Shown here: one piece after another, positions 10,260 through 19,453 of the stretch
Numbering within the stretch: the stretch's first letter is position 1
Layout of the letters: the number at the start of each line of letters is the position of its first letter
Assembly: GCA_964035575.1 (NCBI GenBank)
Contig: OZ037931.1
Location: forward strand, 629,567 to 693,566
DNA from: Rhynchopus sp. YZ270_cl-10
Taxonomy: Eukaryota > Euglenozoa > Diplonemea > Diplonemida > Diplonemidae
DNA length: 64,000 nt
Direction: 5' to 3'
Position numbers and translations under genes: made by a program
The notes under the pieces: generated by a model
What the model was told of the DNA's origin: nothing
What the model saw: only the letters and a program-made list of their open reading frames with translations
The model's database searches: none

Positions 10260-11495
10260 ATGGCCGATATGTGTATCATTATGGATTTAGATATGGGAAA
10301 GCTGCATTCAGTTCTACAGCCCGCACCCCACTGCGTCAAGGTGGATTGGGCGTTGGGCCAGCTTGCGGTGCAGGAGCATTCCCAAGCGAATGTGGAGGAG
10401 TCTTTGGCATGCTCTGCTGCACGAAGGGACGCTGAGGAGGCTGGACTCTCGGAACGCCGGGTCTTCGCTGCATTAGAAGCAAAAGAAAGACAGAGGGTTT
10501 TGGTGGAAGAATATTGTTCAGGACATCCAATGCGTGACAGCATCGCTGTGGTTACCTATAAGATTAGATCTTCATGCCTTGCCAAGGTCGAGCTTATTGC
10601 CAACGAACGTCGCACATTTGAAGACCTAGAACACACTGCACGCGAGGCAGTTATCACAGAAGAACACTGCAGCGCATTATCCCTAAACAGTCTAAGCCGT
10701 GAACTGGTTGCTATGGTAGCAGAACAGCAGACGGTTGCCTTAGAACTGCAGAGACAGCAAGAGGCGATGAGGTTATATGAAATCCAACAGAGGCAGAGGG
10801 AGCATATGGAGAAGGTGCAGCGTGAGCAGGAAGAGGCAGAGCAGCGGCAGCTGCAGCAGATGCTGGCGTTGGAGGAACAGAGGCAGAAGGAGATTGCACA
10901 GCAGCAGCGGGAGCGGGAGCTTGAGCTGGCACGCCTGCAGGAGGAGGAGAAGAGGCGGGAGGAAGAGTTAGAGCTACAACAGCTCATCCTTGCACAGAAG
11001 GCAGAGCAGCTTCTCCAGCAGAAGCTTCAGCAGGAGCAGCTGCATCAACAGCAGCTTTTGCAACAGGAGCAGCAGCTCAAAACGCACTACGCGTCTCAAC
11101 AGCAGCAGCAGCAGCAACAGCTGCAGGCTCAACAGCAGCAACAACAACATCATCAGCAACAACAACAGCAACACCAGCAACAGCAACTCCAAGCGCAGCA
11201 GCACCAGCAGTTCCAGCAGCAGCAAATCCAGCCACAGTACCAACACGCCGTCCCGCAGGCACAACCACAATACCAACCACAACCACAACCACAGTACCAA
11301 CAGCAGCCCCACGTTGCGCACTACCCACAGCAGTACGCACCTGTTCCCCCACCTGCAGCGCAAGGCACCTTCCAGCACCCCTCAGTGCAGGCCCTCCCGT
11401 TCCCTCCGCCACCCCCGCAGGAGAACGCTACCAACCCACCGCCTCCCGGTCAGGGTGGGGTAATGACTGTATACCTGCTTACAGCTTCCCTGTAA
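10260..11495 (+). CDS. Gene A: mosaic polyQ/coiled-coil protein, 411 aa
   Basis: The start chosen is the ATG at 10260 (MADMCIIMDLDMGKLHSV), shared with gene B; the frame is open further upstream, but that part overlaps the RCC1-filamin gene. Residues 1-72 equal B. Residues about 73-176 match gene R (5354-5941). The rest matches B again but lacks several of B's coiled-coil repeats. It then follows B's Q-rich tail (residues about 275-350) and P/Q tail. The last residues (MTVYLLTASL) and the stop are supplied by an S1 repeat at 11469 in place of B's ending KDFDFLQFN. Junctions fall at CATTAGAAGC and CAGAGGCAG, sequences shared by the parents. No enzyme domain is seen. Confidence 0.75.
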   Translation: MADMCIIMDLDMGKLHSVLQPAPHCVKVDWALGQLAVQEHSQANVEESLACSAARRDAEEAGLSERRVFAALEAKERQRVLVEEYCSGHPMRDSIAVVTYKIRSSCLAKVELIANERRTFEDLEHTAREAVITEEHCSALSLNSLSRELVAMVAEQQTVALELQRQQEAMRLYEIQQRQREHMEKVQREQEEAEQRQLQQMLALEEQRQKEIAQQQRERELELARLQEEEKRREEELELQQLILAQKAEQLLQQKLQQEQLHQQQLLQQEQQLKTHYASQQQQQQQQLQAQQQQQQHHQQQQQQHQQQQLQAQQHQQFQQQQIQPQYQHAVPQAQPQYQPQPQPQYQQQPHVAHYPQQYAPVPPPAAQGTFQHPSVQALPFPPPPPQENATNPPPPGQGGVMTVYLLTASL

Positions 11496-11595
11496 ACCAC
11501 ACCCAAGCGCAACACTCCGGGGTTCGATAACCCGCGGAGTGTCAGTGCCTGCGTCCCTGAGGCGTTTGCACTATCAACTTCACTTTTTTTTTTTT
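11469..11595 (+). repeat. S1 structured repeat, full-length type copy
   Basis: The element begins GTATACCTGCTTACAG with a small hairpin TTACAG/CTGTAA. It has a long hairpin (11512-11542: ACACTCCG and GGGTT around CGAT, closing AACCC and CGGAGTGT), then a second hairpin GTGC-CT-GCGTC / GGCGT-TT-GCAC, then CTATCAACTTCAC and 12 T. GGGTTCGATAACCC resembles a Pol III B box with one extra base, and the T-run would stop Pol III. It supplies gene A's stop codon. The near-identical insertion at 30940-31056 shows that it is mobile. Confidence 0.75.
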
Positions 11596-11754
11596 CAGAC
11601 GCTTTTTTAGAAGTGTCTTTCAACACTTTTCACACCATCACCACCATTACCAAGGGATCCCCCTCCTAACCCCTCCCCCTTTTCCCCCCCTTCCCCTCTA
11701 CACAAAAAACACCCTGCAAAAACAAAACAAAGCACTTTCAACTTCCGTTCTGCA

Positions 11755-13974
11755 ATGGCCGATATGTGTATCATTATGGATTTAGATATGGGAAAGCTGC
11801 ATTCAGTACTGCAGCCCGCACCCCACTGCGTCAAGGTGGATTGGGCGTTGGGCCAGCTTGCTGTGCAGGAGCATTCCCAGGCGAATGTGGAGGAGTCTTT
11901 GGCATGCTCTGCTGCACGAAGGGACGCTGAGGAGGCTGGACTCTCGGAACGCCGGGTCTTTGCAGCGTTGTTTGCATCGTTGACACCCCATTATGATAAG
12001 AGATTGGTGTTGTTCGCGATGGATGTGTTTGGGGCGAATCCTGTGGTAGGGGGGTGGTTGGGCTCTTTGGTGAAGGTTGCGAAGGCGGTGCCGAATGTGC
12101 CGTTGTTGCGGGCAACGCAGATGCTTCTTGCAACGGATTCTGTGGATATGGCAACACAACTGTGCTTAGTGGAGGCAACGCAAGAGGCGGATGCGTTGGC
12201 TGGATCGTTGGTAGGGGAGAGACCGGAGCGTGTGCAGGTAGCCTATAATAACGTTGGCACGCAGCTTGCATCGTGTGTCAACCCTATGGCAGCGTTTCCA
12301 GTGTTCGCGGCTGAGGCGTTGTCTCGTACTTCTTCGCCAGGAAGTCAACCATCTGCTACTCCCAGAATGATGTCGCCGGTTCCGAGTTTAGAAGAACGTC
12401 AGGTGATCGAACAAATGCAGAGAGAGCAGATGCAAATAGATCAGCTCAAAAGAGAGCAAGCGCAGATCGAGCAGAGGCAAAGAGAGCAGCTGCAGTTGGA
12501 GCAGAGGCAGAGGGAGCATATGGAGAAGGTGCAGCGTGAGCAGGAAGAGGCAGAGCAGCGGCAGCTGCAGCAGATGCTGGCGTTGGAGGAGCAGAGGCAG
12601 AAGGAGATTGCACAGCAGCAGCGGGAGCTTGAGCTGGCACGCCTGCAGGAGGAGGAGAAGAGGCGGGAGGAAGAGCTGCTCCTCCGCCAGCAGGAGCAAC
12701 AACGCATGGAAGAAGAACTACGCAGACACGAGGCAATGCTCCTACAGCAGGAAGAGATGCGTCTCGCAGAAGAGGCTCGCAAACGCGACGAAGAAGAACG
12801 CCTCAGACAACAAGAGCTTGTCCGCCAGGAGATGATTCGCATGGAGGCACAACGGCAAGCAGAGTTAGAGCTACAACAGCTCATCCTTGCACAGAAGGCC
12901 GAAGATGAGCGTAAAAGGAGAGAGCAAGAGGAAGAGGAGATGAGGAGGCAAAAGATTCTTGAAGCACAGCGTCTTGAGGAGGAGCAACGTTTGCTTGCGG
13001 CAGAGTTGGCGCAGGTGCAGCGACAGAAGGAGTTGGAGGCAGCTTTGCAAGAGGAGCAAAGGCGCATGGAAGAACAGCAGAGGCGGATGGAGGAGGAGGC
13101 TTTGCGGAGGAGGCAGCATGAGGAGATGGTGAGGCTGGAGGCTCAGAGGCAGGCGGAGTTAGAGTTGCAGCAGCTCATCCTTGCACAGCAGGCAGAAGAT
13201 GAGCGCAAAAGGAGAGAGCAAGAGGAAGAAGAGCTCCGGAGGCAAAAGATTCTTGAAGCACAGCGCCTTGAGGAGGAGCAACGTTTGCTTGCGGCAGAGT
13301 TGGCGCAAGTGCAAAAGCAGCAGGAGTTGGAGGCAGCTTTGCAAGAGGAACAGAATCGACTCGAAAAGCAGCAAGAAATGCAGAGGGAAATGGAGAGGCA
13401 GCAGCAACTCCAGCTTGAACAGCAGAGGCAGCAGGAGTTGTTGATAGAGCAGAAGAAGCAGGAGCAGCTTCTCCAGCAGAAGCTTCAGCAGGAGCAGCTG
13501 CATCAACAGCAGCTTTTGCAACAGGAACACCAGCTCAAAACGCACTATGCATCCCAACAGCAACAGCAGCAACAGCTGCAGGCTCAACAGCAGCAACAAC
13601 AACATCATCAGCAACAACAACAGCAACACCAGCAACAGCAACTACAGGCGCAACACCAACAACAGCAACAGCAACTCCAAGCGCAGCAGCACCAGCAGTT
13701 CCAGCAGCAGCAAATCCAGCCACAGTACCAACACGCCGTCCCGCAGGCACAACCACAACCACAATACCAACCACAACCACAGCCACAGTACCAACAGCAG
13801 CCCCACGTTGCGCACTACCCACAGCAGTACGCACCTGTTCCCCCACCTGCAGCGCAAGGCACCTTCCAGCACCCCTCAGTGCAGGCCCTCCCGTTCCCTC
13901 CGCCACCCCCGCAGGAGAACGCTACTAACCCTCCGCCACCACCAAAGGACTTCGACTTCCTGCAGTTCAACTGA
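11755..13974 (+). CDS. Gene B: coiled-coil and polyQ/PQ-rich protein, 739 aa
   Basis: The start is ATG 11755. Residues 1 to about 190 form a compact non-repetitive domain (LFASLTPHYDKRLVLFAMDV, VVGGWLGSLVKVAKAVPNVP) that I do not recognise. Residues about 215-580 are an E/Q/R-rich coiled coil built from internal repeats (LELQQLILAQ..EDERKRREQEEEE occurs twice). Then comes a Q/H-rich tract, and a P/Q/Y-rich tail (YQPQPQPQYQQQP) ending KDFDFLQFN. The architecture suggests a scaffold or condensate-forming protein; this is inference. The upstream region (11596-11754) repeats that of gene A, so promoter and gene were duplicated together. The leader just before the ATG contains GCACTTTCAACTTC, also found in S1 tails. 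Confidence 0.75.
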   Translation: MADMCIIMDLDMGKLHSVLQPAPHCVKVDWALGQLAVQEHSQANVEESLACSAARRDAEEAGLSERRVFAALFASLTPHYDKRLVLFAMDVFGANPVVGGWLGSLVKVAKAVPNVPLLRATQMLLATDSVDMATQLCLVEATQEADALAGSLVGERPERVQVAYNNVGTQLASCVNPMAAFPVFAAEALSRTSSPGSQPSATPRMMSPVPSLEERQVIEQMQREQMQIDQLKREQAQIEQRQREQLQLEQRQREHMEKVQREQEEAEQRQLQQMLALEEQRQKEIAQQQRELELARLQEEEKRREEELLLRQQEQQRMEEELRRHEAMLLQQEEMRLAEEARKRDEEERLRQQELVRQEMIRMEAQRQAELELQQLILAQKAEDERKRREQEEEEMRRQKILEAQRLEEEQRLLAAELAQVQRQKELEAALQEEQRRMEEQQRRMEEEALRRRQHEEMVRLEAQRQAELELQQLILAQQAEDERKRREQEEEELRRQKILEAQRLEEEQRLLAAELAQVQKQQELEAALQEEQNRLEKQQEMQREMERQQQLQLEQQRQQELLIEQKKQEQLLQQKLQQEQLHQQQLLQQEHQLKTHYASQQQQQQQLQAQQQQQQHHQQQQQQHQQQQLQAQHQQQQQQLQAQQHQQFQQQQIQPQYQHAVPQAQPQPQYQPQPQPQYQQQPHVAHYPQQYAPVPPPAAQGTFQHPSVQALPFPPPPPQENATNPPPPPKDFDFLQFN

Positions 13975-14296
13975 TTTTATTTTTTGCATTATTTCAAAAG
14001 GCTCATAGGTGCACGGGAGCATCTTATTATCTTTACACTAACCGCGGTTTGGCCCCCCCCCCTAGGCATACAGTACGTCCGAATCGGATCCGATAATATT
14101 ATCGGATGATTATCGGATGATTATCGGCCAATTATCGGATCCGATAATCATCCGATAATTTTTTTAGTTGGAATTCTACTAAGACTTTTTGCTCGATTTT
14201 TTTTTTGAGAAGATTTTGTGGCCAATCTTTCAAATAAAGCGGTTTTTGGGCAGAAATAATTTAGTGGGGTTGTCTCTGCAGGTGGAGAGAGTGAGG

Positions 14297-14719
14297 TACT
14301 GTATATACTGTGTATACTGTGTATACTGTGTATACTGTGTATACTGTGTATACTGTGTATACTGTGTATACTGTGTATACTGTGTATACTGTGTATACTG
14401 TGTATACTGTGTATACTGTGTATACTGTGTATACTGTGTATACTGTGTATACTGTGTATACTGTGTATACTGTGTATACTGTGTATACTGTGTATACTGT
14501 GTATACTGTGTATACTGTGTATACTGTGTATACTGTGTATACTGTGTATACTGTGTATACTGTGTATACTGTGTATACTGTGTATACTGTGTATACTGTG
14601 TATACTGTGTATACTGTATACTGTGTATACTGTGTATACTGTGTATACTGTGTATACTGTGTATACTGTGTATACTGTGTATACTGTGTATACTGTGTAT
14701 ACTGTGTATACTGTGTATA
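14297..14719. repeat. 9-bp tandem array (GTATACTGT)n
   Basis: About 47 copies of a 9-bp unit are interrupted once near 14610 by a 7-bp version. The unit has no stop codon in several frames, which creates long meaningless open frames on both strands. Confidence 0.95.
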
Positions 14720-14733
14720 CAGTATACAGTATG

Positions 14734-15193
14734 CTGTGTACTGTGTACTGTGTACTGTGTACTGTGTACTGTGTACTGTGTACTGTGTACTGTGTACTGT
14801 GTACTGTGTACTGTGTACTGTGTACTGTGTACTGTGTACTGTGTACTGTGTACTGTGTACTGTGTACTGTGTACTGTGTACTGTGTACTGTGTACTGTGT
14901 ACTGTGTACTGTGTACTGTGTACTGTGTACTGTGTACTGTGTACTGTGTACTGTGTACTGTGTACTGTGTACTGTGTACTGTGTACTGTGTACTGTGTAC
15001 TGTGTACTGTGTACTGTGTACTGTGTACTGTGTACTGTGTACTGTGTACTGTGTACTGTGTACTGTGTACTGTGTACTGTGTACTGTGTACTGTGTACTG
15101 TGTACTGTGTACTGTGTACTGTGTACTGTGTACTGTGTACTGTGTACTGTGTACTGTGTACTGTGTACTGTGTACTGTGTACTGTGTACTGTG
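14734..15193. repeat. 7-bp tandem array (GTACTGT)n
   Basis: About 65 nearly perfect copies of a 7-bp unit follow the 9-bp array after a short irregular junction. The 7-bp unit equals the 9-bp unit minus TA, so one array probably arose from the other. Confidence 0.95.
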
Positions 15194-15491
15194 ACCACCA
15201 CCCCAAGTGTGTTTGTATTTTTATTTTACTATTTCTTCAGGACAGTTGGGTCCCAATCTTTCAAATAAAGGACAAAATTTGCACTTTTACCGCTCTCCAA
15301 GCATGTTAGGACCCATTATCGGATGATTATCGGGCATCCGATAATAGCCGATAATCATCCGATAATGACCGATAATCATCCGATAATGACCGATAATGGC
15401 CGATACTGGCCGATTCGGATCCGATAATTTCAGATTTTTTTGGGAAATCCGATAATGGCCGATAACCGATTCGGACGTACTGTATGCCTAG

Positions 15492-16686
15492 GGGGTACGA
15501 CTCCAGCCATTTTTTGCGCACGGAAAATTCATTTGGCATTATCTGGTCATCTCCAAGGCAACTGCGGGTCAATAACACCCTCAGAGTGGGTCACAGGGGG
15601 TCTGTGGGCCGAAAAACGACCCAGAAGCCACCCCAGAATACAAAAAAATGGAAAAAATTAGTGAAAAAACGGCTTTTTTCAGGTTTTGGCCATGTTGGGC
15701 AAAACAGCGATTTTTCAAGAAAAAAACCAAAAACCGACATATTTTTTGACATCACAAAGCCTCCTTTGGCACAAATATACCCCAAAAGTGGCCTGTGAGT
15801 CCATTCCAACCTGTTTTGGGCATATTTGACGCTTTTGGAAGTGTTTTTTTGGTGTTTTCACACTGAAAAACGCCCCCAAAAGTGCTAGGGACATCCTAGG
15901 GACAGCATTGCCACCATTGCTCCGACCACATTCTCGGCCATATTTTTGCTTAAAACCCCCGAAAAAGGCCCCCCGGAACCCCAATCTTTCCAAATTTCCA
16001 CCTCATCCCCACCCAAACACCGCAAAAACCCGATAGAAAATCGTCTTAAAAAACACACTTTTTTCAAAAAGGCTATTATGGAACCTGCCTGATGACCTTT
16101 TTGAAAAAAGTGTGTTTTTTAAGACGATTTTCTGTCGTGTTTTTGCGGTGTTTGGGTGGGGATGAGGTGGAAATTTGGAAAGATTGGGGTTCCGGGGGCC
16201 TTTTTTCGGGGGTTTTAAGCAAAAATATGGCCGAGAATGTGGTCGGAGCAATGGTGGCAATGCTGTCCCTAGGATGTCCCTAGCACTTTTGGGGGCGTTT
16301 TTCAGTGTGAAAACATCAAAAAAACACTTCCAAAAGCGTCAAATATGTCCAAAACAGGTTGGAATGGACTCACAGGCCACTTTTGGGGTATATTTGTGCC
16401 AAAGGAGGTTTTGTGATGTCAAAAAATATGCCGTTTTTTGGTTTTTTTCTTGAAAAATCGCTGTTTTGCCCAACATGGCCAAAACCTGAAAAAAGCCGTT
16501 TTTTCACTAATTTTTTCCATTTTTTTGTATTCTGGGGTGCCTTCTGGGTCGTTTTTCGGCCCACAGGCCCCCTGTGACCCACTCTGAGGGTGTTTTTCAC
16601 CCGCAGTTGCCTTGGAGATGGCCAGATAATGCCAAATGAATTTTCCGTGCGTTTGGTCCCAGCCAAAATGGCTGGAGTCGTATCCC
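15492..16686. mobile_element. Fold-back element, arms about 580 bp
   Basis: The left arm (15492 to about 16069) is the reverse complement of the right arm (about 16097-16686) with scattered differences. The spacer is about 27 bp. The ends, GGGGTACGACTCCAGCC and its reverse, lie inside CTAG (15488-15491, 16687-16690). Open frames in the arms mirror each other and do not look coding. Confidence 0.85.
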
Positions 16687-16716
16687 CTAGCCCCCCCCCC
16701 CCCCCCCCCCCTAGGG

Positions 16717-19447
16717 CAGTGCTTTTAGGAAACGTGGGGAAACGCACGTTTCCCAAAAAACTGGGAAACGGAAACGTTGGGAAACGGGAAACGTTGGGAA
16801 ACGGGAAACGTTGGCGTTTCTTTGTTGGAAACGTTACGAAACGTGGTTTTGGGAAACGTGAAGGGAAACGGGGAAAACAAAAAAAAACCCCCCGCGACGA
16901 TGTCTTTATCACCACAGCGTCACAACAGGAACAACATCACAAAAAATTGTACATGAGTGGTGACAATACTCAGTTGGGACATCATAAAAGATGTCGGGAT
17001 GGCTTCCAAACTGATCTGAGGACAGATACTGCACTCCGCCCAAGCTGAGATTGTTACAACCCCACCCAAGAAAAAACAAGTCGCTGAGATTTTTTTTTGA
17101 GGTCAACCTACCTGGGGTTCTTTATTGGATACCAACAAAGACAAAAAAGTAGGTGTTGAAAATGCGCAGTTTCAACAGGAAAAAAACACAATGAAAACAA
17201 AGAACGTAAAAAAAAACAAAAAAAAACAAAAAAAAAATCATCCTTCGATTCCATCCACACTGTCGTCTCCTAGCACCACCTCGTCAAGCTCCCAGTAACC
17301 GGCCACGACGTGGGTGGTGGACGTGTTCCTCTTGTTGTACAGAATGCGTGTAAGTTTGTCAGCCGTGCTGGCTGACAACCCATTGCGCTTCCTGGTTTTT
17401 ACGTCGCCGTAGCAGCTCCAACCTCTCTCAGCCGCACCAACAGATGAAGTTTGAGCGAGCATGATTGTTGCCAGCTCTTTGAGCAGAGGCCATTCTGCTC
17501 CGAACATGGACCACCACTTGTGTCCACCCCACTTCGACGCGATCGCCTTTTCTTCTAGTACACCGAAATTTTGCGTGCTCCAGTTTTCGTACTCTTCCAA
17601 AGCTTGCAGTGCTTTCTCTTCATCATAATACCGCAGCAGCGCCTCCTGTAGTAAAGCAGATTATGCGAAGGTCACCTGCCATACATACCTTCAGCCCTGC
17701 TTTAGACTCATCGTCATCCCTCGCTGTCAGGCGGAATGTTGGTGACAGTGCATGTGCCGCGTTGTGGATGGGGGCTGCAACGTATTTCCATCTGGTGTTC
17801 ACCCTGTCTGCAATTTTTTGCTTACGTGCTGCCGTGAGGAATTGAGTTATGGGTAGCGCTTCGATGTTCTTCTTCAGCTCGGCGAAACCCTCCTTCACGT
17901 ACTCCACGGAAGCGCTGTTCCCCGACGCGTCGTCGTTGTCGTAACGCTTCAACACGGTGAAGATCACATCTCCAATGTGCCACGCCCCCTCCAGCTTCTT
18001 CCAGAAGGCGTCCTGGAGCACAACCGACGCCCATTCGGTAGCTGTGGCCTTCGCATCCGCACTCCTTAGCTGAACCTTCCACTCGCCAAAGCCTTCACCA
18101 GCAAACATCTCACGCAGCGGCCCTTTCAAGTCCAGCAACCGTTGCATCATGATAAAAAAGCTTCCAAAGCGAGTGTCCACAGGTAGCAGCAGCCTCTTGT
18201 CGGACCTCTCCTCAAGAAGTGTGACCAAGCGCTGGCGTGTCTTCACCCACTTCGCCAACGCCGTAGCTTTGTGCACGACTTCATTGAAGAATTTGAATTC
18301 TTCCTTTGTGCTCGCTTTGGAGGAGTCACCTAGATCTTCTAAAAGAAGATCATAGGTGTGGAGAACACAAACAGACGTTAACACCTTCTCAACCCGGGCT
18401 CGAATTAAGGGGAGGGCCTCCTTGCATGCCCCATCAACACAAATGTGTATCAGCTTCGACCTTACCTCCTCGGGGATAAGCACAGGAAGGGAGCAGATAT
18501 AGTCTGCGATCGCGGCCATAGTTTTTCTCTTGCTCGTCTTGTTATCTACATAGTACGTCGATGTGGACGTACTCACGATCCCGTTAAAGATGGACCTGTC
18601 GTTGCAATCAGTCCAGCCGTCCGACAATAACGACAGCCCGAACTTTGCTTCGGCAAGCATGCCCTTTTCGCAGAGTTTGTCCATCTCTGCGACGTACTCC
18701 TGCAGTAGTTCGCCTGCAAGGTCGTCGGGGGATGGCGGCTTGAACTCGGATGCCTCAGATTGAGACATCCGCGACAACATCATGACTAACGTCATGAATG
18801 AGCGGCTCTTTGCTTTCCGGAAGGGAATGCACTCTTCGTAGAAGAAGTCCCTAATACTCTGCATGGCTTCGATCTTGGTGGTTACGCGTGTGAGAAAGGG
18901 GTCTAGCGACGTTTGTTTGTTGTCCTTCTGCTGCGTTACCTTCGCCTCTGTGTTCTGCAACTTCGCTTTTGCTATTTCAAACTCATCCTTCTTGTCGTCT
19001 TTTGGGGAGCACGCAGTCACTGACGACCCCTTCCCAAGGAGGTGTTCTTTGATCCTCCCCGCAGACGACACTGAGAATTTCTTATCACAAAAGGTGCACT
19101 CCACCTTCCGGAGCTTTGTCCCTGCACCTTCCACAACCTTCACGTAGTCCCACGCGTCATCCGCCTTCCTTTTGGGCATTATGCAAATCTACGGTATAAA
19201 TGTGTTTGTCTGAAGTGCAGAAAGCGTCGGAGAACGGGGGAGAAAAGAGAGAGGAGAAAACAAGCGGGGAGGGGATACACAGACGTGCGACTTTTCGCGA
19301 GGGTCTTGAGCGTTTTGTCAAATACTATGTGTTAACTAAAGAAAACCCCTTGCAACGTTTCTTTAGCGTTTCCTCAACGTTTCCCAAGAATCTGGGAAAC
19401 GTCAACGTTTCCTTTTGGGAAACGTTGACCGTTTCCTAGGCGCACTG
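16717..19447 (-). mobile_element. hAT DNA transposon, apparently whole
   Basis: The ends are CAGTGCTTTTAGGAAAC and GTTTCCTAGGCGCACTG, flanked by the 8-bp duplication CCCTAGGG (16709-16716, 19448-19455). The TA-centred 8-bp duplication fits the Buster-type hAT preference (nnnTAnnn). Subterminal regions are crowded with GGGAAACG motifs (16736-16880 and 19345-19436), probable transposase-binding sites. It encodes a full transposase on the minus strand with a 43-bp intron. Open frame and clean ends suggest recent activity. Confidence 0.9.
17238..19179 (-). CDS. hAT transposase with BED finger, 632 aa, two exons
   Basis: Exon 1 runs from ATG 19179 to 17689 (497 codons) and exon 2 from 17645 to 17238. 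The 43-bp intron (17646-17688) has GTATGTATG and ACTACAG ends and keeps phase: ...ESKAGLK joins EALLRYYDEEKALQALEEYE. Residues 28-57 form a BED-type zinc finger (C28, C31, H46, C57). Next come the RNase H-like core (LLSDGWTDCNDRSIF, LIHICVDGACKEALPLI) and the C-terminal hAT dimerisation region (SSVGAAERGWSCYGDVKTRK, LSASTADKLTRILYN) with the conserved acidic residue in AERGW. It cuts and pastes its own element. It ends in an acidic tail. Confidence 0.9.
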
Positions 19448-19453
19448 CCCTAG

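Larger units (their letters stand above)
1..14057 (+). repeat. Segmental duplication, copy 1
   Basis: The block from the first base to the C-run at 14051-14060 recurs in the same order and orientation at 21977-44400. Copy 1 may begin upstream of the window, because base 1 already matches 21977. From about 3778 to 13528 the offset is a constant 30350 and I found no difference, even in homopolymer lengths. In 1-3770 there are many substitutions and indels, and in 13529-13960 a few. Copy 1 lacks three insertions present in copy 2: the 6.5 kb element at 22210-28675, the 117 bp at 30940-31056, and the 1.6 kb at 32351-33966. Confidence 0.95.
14066..15487. mobile_element. CTAG-flanked TIR element with two minisatellites
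   Basis: Inverted ends GCATACAGTACGTCCGAATC / GATTCGGACGTACTGTATGC sit directly inside CTAG on both sides (14062-14065, 15488-15491). Subterminal sequence at both ends is made of repeated CGATAATCATC-type motifs, as is common for transposase-binding regions. The body is mostly two tandem arrays (14297-14719 and 14734-15193). No transposase is present, so it is non-autonomous. Confidence 0.8.

Noticed and set aside
11469-11595. S1 as a normal tRNA gene
   Set aside because: The T-arm-like hairpin has one base too many in the loop and no cloverleaf can be built. Only a B-box resemblance is kept.
10974-14216. Antisense frames rich in Leu, Ser/Cys or Ala over genes A and B
   Set aside because: They are shadows of CAG/CAA and GAG-rich coding sequence in the other frames.
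14148-15309. Open frames of 228-359 codons on both strands encoding repeated CVY, HSI, YTQ or CVLCTVY
   Set aside because: They are produced by the 9-bp and 7-bp tandem arrays, which lack stop codons in most frames. They are not genes.
15591-16577. Paired frames such as MEWTHRPLLGYICAKGG on both strands of the fold-back
   Set aside because: They are mirror images created by the inverted arms, with no known domain.
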